From Scytalidium lignicola (Eukaryota; Ascomycota; Leotiomycetes), in assembly GCA_002812745.2 (NCBI GenBank), contig NCSJ02000099.1:62001-126000 (forward strand): a stretch of 64,000 nucleotides of DNA, in the 5' to 3' direction. Positions 11,924 through 23,108 of this stretch are shown piece after piece. The position numbers and the translations under genes are program-made. How positions within the stretch are numbered: position 1 is the first letter of the stretch; each line of letters begins with the position of its first letter. Below the pieces are notes generated by a model. That model had not been told where the DNA came from. It ran no database searches and worked only from the letters and a program-made list of their open reading frames with translations.

Positions 11924-12608
11924 CTAATCATCTCCTGTCATGGATAGTCCACAAAAAGCCACAATGACTTTATCCGAACCCTCCTCTGGATTCATATCTC
12001 CAATGTAAACAATGTATCCTCGTTCGATACGTGCTGCAAGCACTCTAGCTTCTGTACTATCAAGATATTCTGCTGTATACCGTGCAGGTTGAGAAGGGTC
12101 ACCAGGAATAGGGACAAAAATCTTCTCTTCTGGTTTAGCGCCAATAAGATGAAGTGCTTTCATGCTATAAGGTGGTGGGAAGGACCTCGCTGCCACATAA
12201 TTTGGAAGAGAACATGCTGGATTGAGCTGGAAGTCGTCCCTTGTATAAGAGCCTCTTCTCCATGAAAGCCCAAAATGGTGTGTGAAGAAGTAGTTCAGTT
12301 TCCCCACAGCCACAAAGGTTGGGAAATGTAACCCAATTATTACTCGACCGCCATTTTGAATATACGTGTAGAGTTTTTCTACCACTGGTCTCGTTGTGGG
12401 CTCAGTGATTCCTTCGTCGGTGACTATGATTGCTTTTGGCTTGTTTGATTCGAGATATCTTAGTGCACTATCCACAGCTTTGACACGTTTCATCTGGGCT
12501 CTCTCCGATATATAGTCGATGAGTGCCGTGTAGTTCTCATCAAAAAAGTCTTGGTATGAAAGACTGAGTAGAAGAATCTCGGGGCGAGCGGTTGAAGCTA
12601 TCTCGAAT
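11924..12608 (-). CDS. Conserved fungal protein of unknown function; first exon not resolved
   Basis: A continuous reading frame from 12608 down to 11924 gives 227 residues. It opens after a good acceptor (TTACTTCCAG just upstream of 12608) with FEIASTARPEILLLSLSYQ. An internal ATG at 12493 is too far in to be the start, because clear coding sequence runs through it. Recognisable features are alternating beta/alpha segments such as KAIIVTDEGITEP, GGRVIIGLHFP, FGLSWRRGSYTRDDFQLNP and a C-terminal RGYIVYIGDMNPEEGSDKVI. The layout resembles glutamine-amidotransferase-like alpha/beta folds, but I see no catalytic triad and do not assign a function. I found no initiator ATG with a fitting donor upstream: either there is a very short first exon or the 5' end is damaged. 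Confidence 0.65.
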
Positions 12609-12950
12609 CTGGAAGTAAAGAGGAGCTATCGGTATTGGCTAGCCAGAAATGACCTAGAGTGTTGTGGTGTAGAATTTTAATTACGAAAATAAACGTTGAC
12701 GGTGACAGGAGAGTGGGTGGTGAATCGCGTTTGCCTCCCCACGTTGTTCGCCCTTTGCAGTACAGTAAACTAGCTATAGCTTAGTCTCGTCTACATATAG
12801 CTACAGTAACACAAGGCAGCAGTCTATTACCACGCTTTATTACGTATAGGATTGCAAAATATTGAACATAAAACATAAAACAGTTCAGGCTTGTTAGAAT
12901 ATGGTCATTGGTGATATTCTTATCGATACATTTGACTATCAGTCTTCAAA
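12609..12950. other. Intergenic / 5' flanks
   Basis: It contains the unresolved 5' end of the minus-strand unknown gene and the upstream region of the VOC pseudogene. Nothing else is recognised. Confidence 0.5.
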
Positions 12951-13379
12951 ATGCCATCTAATATTCTTCGTATCGCCCGTCCGACAAATGACCTCGATGC
13001 TCTAGTCACTTTCTACACAAACGGTCTAGGCCTGCAAAAGCTCGGCTCCTTCCAAGATCATAGCAGCTTCGACGGAGTGATGCTGGGCAGGCCGGATTGT
13101 TCGTAGCATCTCGAGTTCACACATGAACACGGTGTGACAGTTGCGGGAGCGCCTAGTAAGGAGCACTTGCTGGTGTTTTACGTGCCAGATAGGTCAGAAT
13201 GGGAAGCGGCTGTGGAGCGTGTGGAAGATGCTGGAGGGGTACGGGTAAAGAGTGCAAATTCTTACTGGGATGTCCTAGGTGCAACTTTTGAGGATCCGGA
13301 TGGATATCGAGTTGTCTTGCAGAATACCAACTGGCCACTTACTCCTGAAGATTCTGCTGCTATGAAAGCTAATCGCTAG
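12951..13379 (+). pseudogene. VOC/glyoxalase-bleomycin-resistance family gene with in-frame TAG
   Basis: A single-exon, 143-codon frame of the vicinal-oxygen-chelate (glyoxalase/dioxygenase) superfamily. It starts PSNILRIARPTNDLDALVTF and ends ATFEDPDGYRVVLQNTNWP, the classic paired beta-alpha-beta-beta-beta layout. Codon 52 (13104-13106) is TAG, just where homologues read [Y/F]HLEFT: after GRPDCS comes stop, then HLEFTHEHGV. The rest of the frame is fully open on both sides with no other damage, so this is a young nonsense mutation (consistent with TAC or TAT to TAG) or a sequence error; no intron borders fit there. If real, translation ends after 51 residues, before the second half of the metal site. 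A restart at the ATG at 13134 would lack the N-terminal module. Confidence 0.82.
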
Positions 13380-14030
13380 GGAATATTTCTGGAACTGGGA
13401 CTCATGTTTAATGTGAATAAACTTCCTCATTATAGTTATTCATTACAATTACTATTCAAGATATATTTCATCTAGAAATAAACCAATTGCTCGTTTGGTC
13501 GTTGGTGCATCAGCTGGCCATATATTAACCAATCGTAAAAGCTCGGTCGTCAAGATAAAAGTGATGATAAATCTCTACATACAATTATAAGTCATATTTG
13601 ATTTCTAGAATATAAACCCCCTATAATACTAGCACGACAAGGTCTCGTCTCACCCAAGTCTCTCACTTAAGCAATTTGGGTCTGACTAAATTCCGTTAGC
13701 TCACAAGAGAGATAGCTCCTCCTAGGGTTAGCAGCAGAAGTAATATTCGGGGAGGATGCTAAATAAAACAATTGAGCGTCTAAGAATCTTGAGGATTATA
13801 ATCCCCAATCACTGTGTGTGGTCTCACAAGTGACTCCTGCTCAGAATGTGGGAAGTTTCAAGTGTTATAACGAAATAGAGCAAAACTTTAGGACAACGGC
13901 AGTACAACATTAACTACAGAAAACAAACATCACTAATTTGCAGCTACAGCGCAAGCTTTGTTCTCCATTCTATTTCCGACCAATCACCATGTTCTACCAG
14001 CACTTGTAGAAGCTCTCACGAAATCTTTAT
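13380..14030. other. Intergenic
   Basis: No gene, repeat or RNA is recognised. It is the 3' flank of both the VOC pseudogene (plus) and the nucleotidyltransferase-like gene (minus). Confidence 0.55.
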
Positions 14031-14676
14031 TTATTCCGCTACAGAGGAGCCACTGAATAACAAGGGGCTCGGATGAACCAGTAGCAAATTTTTTATATCT
14101 CTTATGTCCCTCAAGACCATTTCCACATTATTACGTTGCGAGGCACCGAGGAACTTCATAGATATAAGATCGTCCCGAGTCGACCATGGAAGCTCGTTCG
14201 CTTTTAGCTCGTCCAGAATCCTGGTTTGTGGCTCAAATACTGTCTTTGGAATACGTTATTAGTGATTTTTATCTATAAGAAAACCTTGGGACTTACTGCC
14301 TCAACATCCAAAAAGTCAATGGTTGTTAATTTATTGGTAATAGGTGATCTGTAAGATACACCATGGACCGCTTCGAAGTTGATGGTGAACGCATTGTGTG
14401 CTTGGGGAAGTTCTCTCTTCAGTTGCATAGGGCGCAAGTTACTCCCAAGGAATAGATCAATATCCTACAATACATCTAGTTAGTGCTAGGAAAGTTAGTA
14501 CAAAGTTAAGTTTTCAAGCCAACCTTTGTTGCACGATAATTATTTGTCCATCGAAGTACTGCCAATCCACCAACAACAGCGACGCGAGAGTGCGTTGCTT
14601 CTGGTCCTAGTATCATCTTGGTGGTGGAAAGTACTACTCTTGCAACATCATGAAGTTCTTTTGTCAAGAAGTGCAT
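14031..14676 (-). CDS. Small nucleotidyltransferase-fold protein
   Basis: Three short exons, 14676-14524, 14464-14297 and 14243-14031, with introns of 59 and 53 bp carrying CACTAAC/ACTAAT-type branch sites, give 177 aa. The core is VAVVGGLAVLRW (GG motif) followed by RATKDIDLFLG, where the paired aspartates of DID are the expected metal ligands of a minimal nucleotidyltransferase. The C-terminal part (ELPWSTRDDLISMKFLGASQRNN) is strongly patterned. This fold covers tRNA/protein nucleotidyltransferases and MNT/AbiEii-type toxin-antitoxin enzymes; in fungi these small proteins are uncharacterised, so no reaction is assigned. It lies 132 bp downstream of, and on the same strand as, a second gene that may share the fold. 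Confidence 0.78.
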
Positions 14677-14808
14677 TTTGAGGACTTGGGATTAAAATCT
14701 TGAATAGTAATCGCAGCAATACGCAACCTTGAACGAATTGGTACCATGTTTATTCAAGATCTACGTACAAATCAATACACACCAGTTGCTCCTCCCTCAT
14801 TGATTTAG

Positions 14809-15881
14809 CTATAACCCCTCTTTACTTCTAAGATCTCTAATTTTCTGAACCTCGTTCCAGTGAACGTCTTCATGTATTCTTGAGCGTAGAGCTTCCCTAA
14901 CCCGCCTTATCATGATTGAAAAGCTGGTACCTCGTTTAAGTATCCAAGTACACAATTCCTTGAATGCAGGATGACTTAGCCGGTTTTGGTCAACAAGATT
15001 CGCAACATAGGCCAATTCTGAAATCCAGGAAGCAGTTGAGTGTGAATTTGGCTCACACTGTAGCGTAAGCAGCGCCATAGCTTCGACGAAACGGTGCAAA
15101 GTTGGTATTCTTACTTCTGAGGCAGAATTTGGAAAACGCCCTATTCCTTGAGTCGGTGTACCGACAGCGAGACTTGAATCGTTAGCAAAAATCACACTGT
15201 TGGTTGGACCATCCGTGAAGCTGACCCCTCGTCCGCGAACAGGCAACTCCCAAAGTCTATCTTCCATTGTATACAATTTCACAATGCCACACTCTTGATT
15301 TAGAGTATGCATACCAGCTCCCAAGTGAAAATGTGCATGGGGATTATCATACGATACTGCTTGGCAGTCTCGAGGCAAATTTAATGAACAGTGACTATTT
15401 CGGCAAAGCAAGAGACTTTTCGATTCGAGGGCGGAAACGGCTTCTTGGAGCTGGTTGCCTGGAACTACAAAGCTAAGCTCCTAAGTATATGCAGTTAGTA
15501 TTTCATTGGGACAAATATTAACAAACTTACCAAAATTACTGTAGGAACTGTATAAGCTGATAAAAGATGTGTGCCCCAAAGAATATTTTCTACACCAGCT
15601 GTATTGAGCGAGCGTGCAACCGCAACACACAAGTCCATACTAAGTTCTTGCTTTATGAGTGGGATCTGAGTAGTCCTCACATGATAGCTCCTTGGAGCTG
15701 AAGTGTACGACAAAATCGCTGGGGCTTTTAGCTGGTGCATATGTGAGTCTAATGTCAATGCCCCAATAAAGTTGTATATTAAGTGACATACTGGCATATT
15801 TTTAAAGACATTCTTATACATTCCGAACATTCTCAACAGTCGCATTCCATGATTGTACCGTTGAAATAGTGGGTAAACCAT
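14809..15881 (-). CDS. Uncharacterised fungal protein, possibly nucleotidyltransferase-like
   Basis: Two exons, 15881-15531 and 15480-14809, with a 50-bp intron (GTAAGT..ACTTAG, branch ACTAAC) give up to 340 aa. The diagnostic core is GVENILWGTHLLSAYTVPTVIL|ELSFVVPG across the splice, which follows the pattern 'WG-x-[HD]AL-x-x-Y-x-VPT..D[LF]-x-[FL]VVPD' seen in a large group of uncharacterised fungal proteins that look like degenerate nucleotidyltransferases. The C-terminal half is an alpha-helical region (RFVEAMALLTLQC, SELAYVANLVDQNRL). The first Met could instead be the one at MHQLKAPAIL, since the first 46 residues look less conserved. Assignment to the fold is my inference from pattern; function is unknown. 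Confidence 0.68.
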
Positions 15882-16267
15882 TATTTAAGAATCTTGAAGG
15901 TTATGCTTCAATAAACAGGAGTCAATAATTATCCAAAAGAGACAGAGAGCTAGCCGTCTAAATCATCTAATAGCATAATTAGTGGATTTTGATTTAAACT
16001 GGAGGTTTACTGTGGTACTGTGAGCATTAGAGGAATACAATACAGTCTTAGTAATAAGGGCTAATTAGCGACAGTTTAAACTATTTAGTTCGTATGTTGA
16101 GAGCACGTGGCGTTGCACTTCTGGAGATATCGTTGCCTGTCGTGCCTGTGCAGGACTACGGGTGCCCATAACTACTGTCGCTTGAGTGATCCTAACTCGC
16201 CTTCAACTTTACAACCCCTTAATTACGGATGTAACTGGAATACCTATATTGAAACCATATACATCTA
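15882..16267. other. Intergenic (divergent promoters)
   Basis: Spacer between the minus-strand uncharacterised gene and the plus-strand DUF2461 gene. No specific site is identified. Confidence 0.55.
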
Positions 16268-17802
16268 ATGCCACGAAAGAAGATATCACCAGAGGATCCA
16301 AAACCTAAGATGCCCGAGCGAAGATCAAAGCGTGTCAGAAACGTGCCTATCCGTACCTCGTCAAAAAAGGCGTCGGCCGTCTTGATCGAGTCGGATTTCG
16401 AAGGGTCTTCTTCTGAATCAGAGTTGAGAGAGAGCAAGAAAAGGCAAAAGAAGAGCTTGTCAAACCGGGATAATAGGTCTACTACCAAAGATTTTGAAGA
16501 TCCTGATGATGAGGATGATGACGAGTCGAAGCCACCTCGGGAAATCATCATCCCGCTTCCTAAGGCGAGATTAGCAGGTGAAATTCAGTATCAGGATGAG
16601 AGGATTCATCCCAATACAATGCTATTTTTGGCCGACTTGAAGAAAAATAACAACCGGGAATGGTTAAGATGTGCGTCCACATAATGGATCATTGCTCGTT
16701 CCTGTTGCTGATTGAAGACATTCTAGTCCATGAAGAAGACTTCCGCCAGTCACAAAAGGACTTCGCTTCGTATATAGAGCGCCTCTCTGAATTAGTTATA
16801 GAGAAGGATGAAACTATCCCCGAACTACCTGTTAAGGATGTTGTAAGTGGAGATTTGATGCCAGTTATTCAAAGTAGCACCCTAACCTATATTTGAAGAT
16901 CTTTCGGATATACAGAGATATCAGGTTCTCAAATGACAAGACTCCATACAAGGTATTATCGCATCCAGAATCTTCTCGACAAGCAAAGCTAACGCAATTA
17001 AAAAGACTCATTTTGCAGCCGCGTGGTAAATTCTTCTGACCTTTACCATCGTGCCATCGCTCACTCTCCCATTCAGGTCACGGACCGGCAGGAAGGGATC
17101 ATACGCCGCCTACTACCTTCATGTGCAACCGGGAGGGCAAAATTTCATCGGTGCTCTAATACCTTCTATGTCCTTGGAATGAATAGCAACTGATATCTAT
17201 TGTAGGTGGTGGCTTGTGGCAGCCGCAAGCATCCTCTCTCGAGAGATTAAGGGATGATATTGATCGACGACCCCATAGACTAAAGCGAGCACTGATGACA
17301 GAAGGGATGCGCCGTGATTTCTTCCATGGACTTAAAGATGAAAAATCAGTCGTAACAGCATTTGCTAAGATGAATGCACAGAATGCATTAAAGACTAAAC
17401 CAAGGGTATAATAATTCATTACCAGAACCTAGACAGTTATTTTAACGCTTATATTCTATATATCAGGACTACGATGCCAACCACAAAGATATTGAGCTAT
17501 TAAAACTACGCAATTTTACGATTAGCAAGAAAATTGATGACTCTGAGATCACAAGCGCTGATAGTCTTCAACGTATAACAACCTATCTAGCTTCTATTGT
17601 TCCATTTGTAAGTTTACACTCTCATTTTCTAGTACCACTTCTCGGTGGGAACCACTATGGCTCATGTTCACTTATTGACCAATAACTGACATTGGGTTGC
17701 GAAATGTAGATCACATATCTGAATAGTGTAGTTATGCCAGATCGGAATGATGTGGACTCAAGTGATGACGATGAAGAAGGCGCTAATAATGACGAAGATT
17801 AA
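16268..17802 (+). CDS. DUF2461 family protein
   Basis: Eight exons, 16268-16670, 16727-16842, 16899-16952, 17006-17025, 17077-17150, 17206-17405, 17467-17607 and 17710-17802, all joining in frame to give 366 aa. One exon is only 20 nt. After a basic, Ser/Glu-rich, probably nuclear N-terminus (KKISPEDPKPKMPERRSKRV and an acidic run) the DUF2461 core is easy to follow: FLADLKKNNNREWLR, DFRQSQKDFASYIERL, IFRIYRDIRFSNDKTPYK, THFAAAWSRTGRKGSYAAYY, LHVQPGGQNFIGGGLWQP. It ends with an acidic tail rich in Asp/Glu/Asn. The family occurs in bacteria and fungi; its biochemical role is not established. Typical family features appear intact. Confidence 0.9.
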
Positions 17803-17941
17803 TGACGCCGTTGGAGCGTTTGATCAGATATGTATTTGTATAATTAATTGATAGCACACTCGAATGTTTAGCTATTTACCGATCTGGTTCAACGCATGAC
17901 TTGACAGCTCAAGAGCTGGATTAATACAGATAAACACCATC

Positions 17942-18404
17942 CTAGCCCATCTTACCTTCATCAGCCAATTTTTTCAAAGTTTCCTTGACTCTAGCCGCTA
18001 CCTTCTCACTGTAGCCTAGTGTCACCACAGGTGGTCCCCCAGACAAATCAGGTCTCAACCAAGGAATGTGGCTGATCCCTGTACAAGCTTCTCTCAACTC
18101 ATTGAACATCTCATCATTATAACCACCACCGGTTATTATAGCTGTCACTGGTCTGCTGTAATTCTGCGTACCCAGATTCTCTCTTGGGGGTAGGCTTTCG
18201 CCTCGAAGAATAACGGGGAGGTCGACCGGCGCATTGTCAGAAGCTAAGAAGGTATGTACAACTTTGGGAAGAGTTAGAATATAAATAGTTCTAGAGTGGA
18301 TTTTTCCCTTCCCTACCTTCATATTCGGGTACGATGGCTGCGATGACGCCTTTTGCAACTTCTGCCCTCCGACCTAATATCACGATGGGGATTGACGAAG
18401 TCAT
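17942..18404 (-). CDS. Small conserved fungal protein of unknown function
   Basis: Two exons, 18404-18317 and 18261-17942, with a 55-bp intron, give 135 aa. The first exon encodes MTSSIPIVILGRRAEVAKGV, a beta-strand and loop that looks like the start of a nucleotide-binding or Rossmann-like fold. The second has NLGTQNYSRPVTAIITGGGYNDEMFNELRE and IPWLRPDLSGGPP, ending in a helical KETLKKLADEGKMG. The repeated beta-strand/Gly pattern suggests a compact alpha/beta domain, but I cannot name a reaction. The splice is supported by a GTAGGG donor and a CCCAAAG acceptor that together restore one continuous frame. Confidence 0.75.
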
Positions 18405-19342
18405 GGCTGAGAGATGAGACTTATGACATGTGGGGTACAATTGCAGTTTTCAGAGATATGTTAAATTTTTTCAACTTCTGTGTATATCTGAAGCACGACT
18501 AATTGATCTTTACACATATATGTAAGTGGTATGATTTAAGGTAGTGAGTGGTAAATATAGGTAAATCCAGGCATCACGTGGTGAATTCACATTCCTAGCG
18601 CCTCTTTATGTGCCGTTATAGATCTCGGACTGCGGACGAATTATGAATACCGCAGTACTGTACTAAATTAGAAATCAGCAAAGTTCGGATTTCAGCTAGA
18701 CTTCCAGTACCGGTGCTACTGGTACTACCCATTGGTCCGTATTATTTCTGCATTCCTTTATTATTTTTGTAGTACATACTGTCTGTCACACATTACTAAA
18801 TTAAATAGCAATGTTGTGACAAAGCAGAGACAATGCATGCAGTTGGCAAATCGTGTACGAAGGTACAGGATACTAAACTTTTATCTCAGGTACAGTGTAT
18901 AGGATCAAAATCCTTTCAGAATATGTACCTCGGCCGCAAGTACTTCGTTGTACCTCAAAACTGTATTTCCTTGTTGCTACTTTGCCTAGCCCCCAAAAGA
19001 AATTCCATGAGGTAGAACATGGGGCCGTATACAGAAGCTTGAACTCAAACTATTGCAGCTTTAAAGCCAATAATAGACCACTGGCCAGCTACTTCTAAAA
19101 CGGGACACTTATAACTGAAGTTTCAGTAATCACTAAAGTATATGGAAGTGTATTTAAGCTTTCGGGCTTCCAAATTACTGTGAGGTAACATGCTATATAA
19201 CCTAGCTAATCACAGCAAAACTATCTGTATCAACAAGCTAAATCCGTATAAATATACCTCATGGTTGAGCTGTTTGGGTGCTGTCAGAGCCATTTATTCC
19301 ACCAATGGGCAATGACACCGAGCTAACAAGCCCTAATACAAG

Positions 19343-19378
19343 GCGGGGGACAACACTCTAGAATACCAAGATGCGGGG
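19343..19378. promoter_or_regulatory. Two CreA-type sites (GCGGGG) upstream of the GH28 gene
   Basis: GCGGGG occurs at 19343-19348 and again at 19373-19378, both matching the SYGGRG consensus of the carbon-catabolite repressor CreA/CRE1. They lie 207-242 bp upstream of the pectinase ATG. Paired CreA sites are common in fungal pectinase promoters; function here is inferred. Confidence 0.45.
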
Positions 19379-19511
19379 AAGAAAACCTCACATATCTTCT
19401 CCTATGTTGATCTATCTAGTACACGGAAAAATTATTTTTCAAAAAATTTGAAGTAGATTTTGTCTGCAGATAGTACTGCTAAATAAGTGGGCAGGTGGAG
19501 CTGAGAAGGGG

Positions 19512-19519
19512 TATATAAG
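19512..19519 (+). promoter_or_regulatory. TATA box of the GH28 gene
   Basis: TATATAAG, 66-73 bp upstream of the chosen ATG (19585), at a typical distance for a fungal core promoter. Confidence 0.55.
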
Positions 19520-19584
19520 CTCTGTATTTTGTACTGCTATGCTTTCATGGTCTTGGAAGAGAATTCATCTTAAATTTGTATATA

Positions 19585-20955
19585 ATGCCTAGAACAATCC
19601 TCATTTCTGTCCTTTCACTGGCTACAGCCATAGCCTGTGCATCTGCAACCTCCCCATCGTCCTGTGCTCCTCCCCCAAGCCAAACATGTGTCGTTCCATC
19701 GCGATATATTGTATCAAATGGAACAGCAGATGACTCTGACGCAGTAGCAGCTGCTTTTGCAGAATGTTCTGAAAATGCAGTGGTCAAGTTCCGCGAAGGA
19801 GTAGATTACAACATCTTCAATCCCATCAAGGCCACCAATCTCTCCAACATCGAGATCCATATGCATGGAAATCTTCACTTACCTCAAAACGTCACTTATA
19901 TTCAAGAGCTTGTGAATACGAGCAATGCTCTCACATATTCTTCTGCATTATATTGGTTCAGTTTTGCCGGTCCCGGAATAAAATATGTCGGCACTCAAGA
20001 TGTGACCAGTGGGTGGATCAATTCGTACGGACAGGCTTGGTGGGATGCTAATCCAGTCAACGGCACTGGGACTCCAAATCGGCCTCATCTGATGAGTTTC
20101 AACACCACCGACGGTTCAATGAAGAACATGAAGTCACGCAAGCCGATCGCATGGGGATTTCAGATAACTGGTAACAATATCGAAGTCAGCGACACGATTA
20201 TTGACGCATACTCAACAACTGGGAGTTTTCCATTCAATACTGATGGGTTTGATGTAACTGCTACTAACTTGCACATCAAAAACAGCGTCATTTTCAACGG
20301 CGACGACTCAATTGCAGTCCAGTCTGGGTCTCATAATGTCCTCTTTGAGAAAGCTACTCTTGGATACCAGACTCATGGCATGAGCATTGGTTCACTAGGT
20401 CAAAATCAAGCTCAGTTTGCCAAAGTCTCCAATATCACCTTCGACGATGTCACGGTTGTTAATGGTGTGTATGCATCACGATTTAAATCCTGGCAGGGAG
20501 GACAAGGTCTAGCTAAAAATATCACATGGTCCAATATCAGAACTTACAATGTCACGTTTCCGATCTTCGTTACGCAAACCTATATCAACCAAGGCTCTTC
20601 CCAGACGCAGCTTGAAAATGGAGCAGTGGCTGGACGACCAAATAACGCAACTGTAGTGATGCAAGATTTTATATGGGCGAATTTCAGCGGGACAATCAAT
20701 ACTTTCATGCCCGGCGACGGATCTTGTGTCTCGGATCCGTGTTGGTATAACGTGGGACTTCCCACTTTGGCTCATACGGAAGCAGTTATCATTGAATGCA
20801 ACACAAACTCGTCGTGTCAAAATTTTGCTTTGGACAATATTCAAGTATTTCCTCAGAATTTGGCCCCTCCTACTGCAATTTGCATGAATGCTACGGCGGA
20901 GTTGAATCCGAATTTGGGCTTCTATTGCACAAATGGGACTTTTATTCCCCTATAA
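19585..20955 (+). CDS. Secreted glycoside hydrolase family 28 (exo-polygalacturonase / exo-rhamnogalacturonase type)
   Basis: Cleaves galacturonic-acid linkages of plant pectin outside the cell. It is intronless, 456 aa from the Met at 19585; an in-frame ATG at 19576 adds three residues, but the signal peptide reads best from [22 protein letters not shown]28 catalytic motifs are present in order: NTDG (in PFNTDGFDV), the DD pair in NGDDSIAVQ, the catalytic His loop ([10 protein letters not shown]) and RFKSW, which corresponds to the RIK substrate-binding motif. Many N-glycosylation sequons (NVT, NIT, NGT, NFS) and paired cysteines fit a secreted enzyme. The GSLG loop and the C-terminal extension with SDPCWY point to the exo-acting branch. 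A decayed copy of the 3' end of a related gene lies at about 26,735-27,070. Confidence 0.92.
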   Translation: MPRTILISVLSLATAIACASATSPSSCAPPPSQTCVVPSRYIVSNGTADDSDAVAAAFAECSENAVVKFREGVDYNIFNPIKATNLSNIEIHMHGNLHLPQNVTYIQELVNTSNALTYSSALYWFSFAGPGIKYVGTQDVTSGWINSYGQAWWDANPVNGTGTPNRPHLMSFNTTDGSMKNMKSRKPIAWGFQITGNNIEVSDTIIDAYSTTGSFPFNTDGFDVTATNLHIKNSVIFNGDDSIAVQSGSHNVLFEKATLGYQTHGMSIGSLGQNQAQFAKVSNITFDDVTVVNGVYASRFKSWQGGQGLAKNITWSNIRTYNVTFPIFVTQTYINQGSSQTQLENGAVAGRPNNATVVMQDFIWANFSGTINTFMPGDGSCVSDPCWYNVGLPTLAHTEAVIIECNTNSSCQNFALDNIQVFPQNLAPPTAICMNATAELNPNLGFYCTNGTFIPL

Positions 20956-21796
20956 GGAACTAGACGAGGGTGGTGTATATGTGGAAGCGTTTAGGATAAC
21001 TTATATATCACTAATAGTTACGAGATTTCAAAGTTAATTTCTTTCCCCTGAGTTTTGTAAAACTTACTACTACAAAGGAAAGTCGGTGCCTACCAGAATG
21101 TCTGCCATGTCTCGAATCTAACACTTAATTAACTTACTAGATCTTCGCCTAATAACAGGTAATTTAATGAACTAGCTACTGTCGACTTATCTTAGCCTCT
21201 AGGAATGGATTACAGTGTTGATGGATAACATGGGAATATCTCCTACAATATAATCACCACTTCGACGTTGAAGCTGTGGGGCGATCCTAGGTAGTAGTTG
21301 CCAAAGGAGCACGACAATGTTATTGGCGTTTGAAATATCTTTAGTTAATAATTAATAGTCTGGATGTCAACATGTCGATTTGAGTTGCGTATGAAGTTTT
21401 TGTTAAGTTCCGTTAAAATATCCAATGGGTGTACCACCTCCATGTCATCCTATGGGTTCCACTGAACGATGGAGCAGTACAGCTGTCACTTGTACAACCA
21501 CTGCTTTGCTCACCGCCATTTGATGTGTATTGGACCGTTCAATTATTCTCTGGATCTAAATCCATTCAATAATTTTGAGTCTTTTCTGAATACAACAAGT
21601 TCTATATCAATCATGGAGGTCAGTTCAAGTAGGAGAGCCAATGATGGAGCGACAAAGTCTATCAGAGCTGAGTTAAGTTAATTATAGAGGAGTATTTCTA
21701 AGTGTTCTTGTAGGTAATAAATTCGACTGAATTAAATTTAACACTGCTTATAGGATATGAACCCTCAAGTGGCATCTTTGACAAAAGCACTTAGCA
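20956..21796. other. Intergenic, GH28 to cyanide hydratase 3' ends
   Basis: No gene is recognised. A 70-codon open frame at 21469-21681 has no domain. Confidence 0.55.
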
Positions 21797-23108
21797 CTAA
21801 GCATTCTCCTCATGCTCAAGAGCCCGAAGTGGAATAGAAAGTCCAACCCTGTCTACTGTTCTCACAGCCTTAATACCACCTTTTGTTTTATCCTCGTGAA
21901 CTACCAAATCCTTTCTATCAGTGTCGACAAGGAGACGGATCAGGTCTGGTCGCATGTAATGGCCTCCCTATTTGATTCATGAACTTAGCATGACTAATCT
22001 TTAACAAGACAATAATTAAGACAGTTGTCACTTACGAAATCATTCAAAGCCTTGCTCAGATGTGCCTCATCTAGGTCAATCTATGAATAATTGTTAGCTA
22101 TCAAGACTTCAGTTTCTTATGGCAGAGGTTTGATGACATACATCGACGAAAAGAAGTCCGTTGAAGTCCTTGGCTGGATGCGCAACAAGATTTTGTCCAT
22201 CTGGACCAAAGATTCTGCTATGGCCATTGTAGATTGAAGGGTCTTCGAGCTCTCTTCCGGGAGGGGTGTTGAGCTTGATACCTTCAGCAGAGATGGTTTG
22301 GAAAGGAGCCAAAGTAAATGTTGCTGTCTCGATAGCATATGCAGGAGTCACGATCTATATTCATTAGAAATTATCTTCAACTTTCACATCGTTAGAACGT
22401 GGTAAAGTACTTACATCAGAATTGGCATCGCTGATGTTAGTATATGGGTCTGGATACTTCAATGTGGCTGCATCAGGATACAAAGGCCAAGCTGCAATAT
22501 GGACCTGCTCTCCGAGAGACACGGCGTAGGACTTAAGGAAGGGATTCATATTCTCCCAGCAATTCAGATGTCCAATCCGACCAATCTCGGTATCGACGAC
22601 AGACTCGGTGGTATCGCCAGTTCCATCACCAAAGACAAGACGCTCAACGTGAGTAGCCTTTATTTTACGGCGATGGTTGATAATATCTCCAGTGGGAGAG
22701 ATCATAACCTGGGTTGTGTAGAGACTGGCCAAGTCGAGCTCGGAATATCCAAGGGATACAAAGATTTTGTTGGCCCTAGCTGCTTCACGGATACGACGCA
22801 TTTCGTCGGAATCAGAGGGAAGACTGTTCTCCCTATACTTCTTGAGCAGCGGAAGACTCTCCTGATATGTCACCTTCCATTGCCAGTATGGGTACCCCGG
22901 GATCCCTATAGGAAGAGTCAGCTAATCGTTTGGATTTGAGTCTATTACTCAAATGCTTACAAAGTTCTGGGAAAGCAATCAACTTGCAACCAGCTTTCCC
23001 GGCTTCGTTGATGTAATGGATAGTCTTTTGAGTTGAGAGTTCAAGATTGAACCATCCGGGTTCTGCGTTAACGGCTGCAGCCTTGTATTTTTTGATAATG
23101 GCAGGCAT
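21797..23108 (-). CDS. cht: Cyanide hydratase (nitrilase superfamily)
   Basis: Converts HCN to formamide, the route by which plant-associated fungi detoxify cyanide from cyanogenic hosts. Five exons, 23108-22961, 22905-22415, 22354-22142, 22080-22036 and 21967-21797, give 355 aa, the normal length. The catalytic triad is visible: Glu in LIAFPELWIPGYPYW, Lys in [13 protein letters not shown], and Cys in [52 protein letters not shown] and [16 protein letters not shown] are all hallmarks of fungal cyanide hydratases rather than general nitrilases. The N-terminus [23 protein letters not shown] is also typical. No signal peptide. The related fungal arylacetonitrilases are the main alternative, but the C-terminal region favours cyanide hydratase. 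Confidence 0.93.

Larger units (their letters stand above)
18405..19584. other. Intergenic, promoter side of GH28 gene
   Basis: It contains the GH28 promoter with two CreA-like sites and a TATA box, listed separately. No other gene is recognised; short frames near 18,830-19,100 lack coding signs. Confidence 0.6.
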
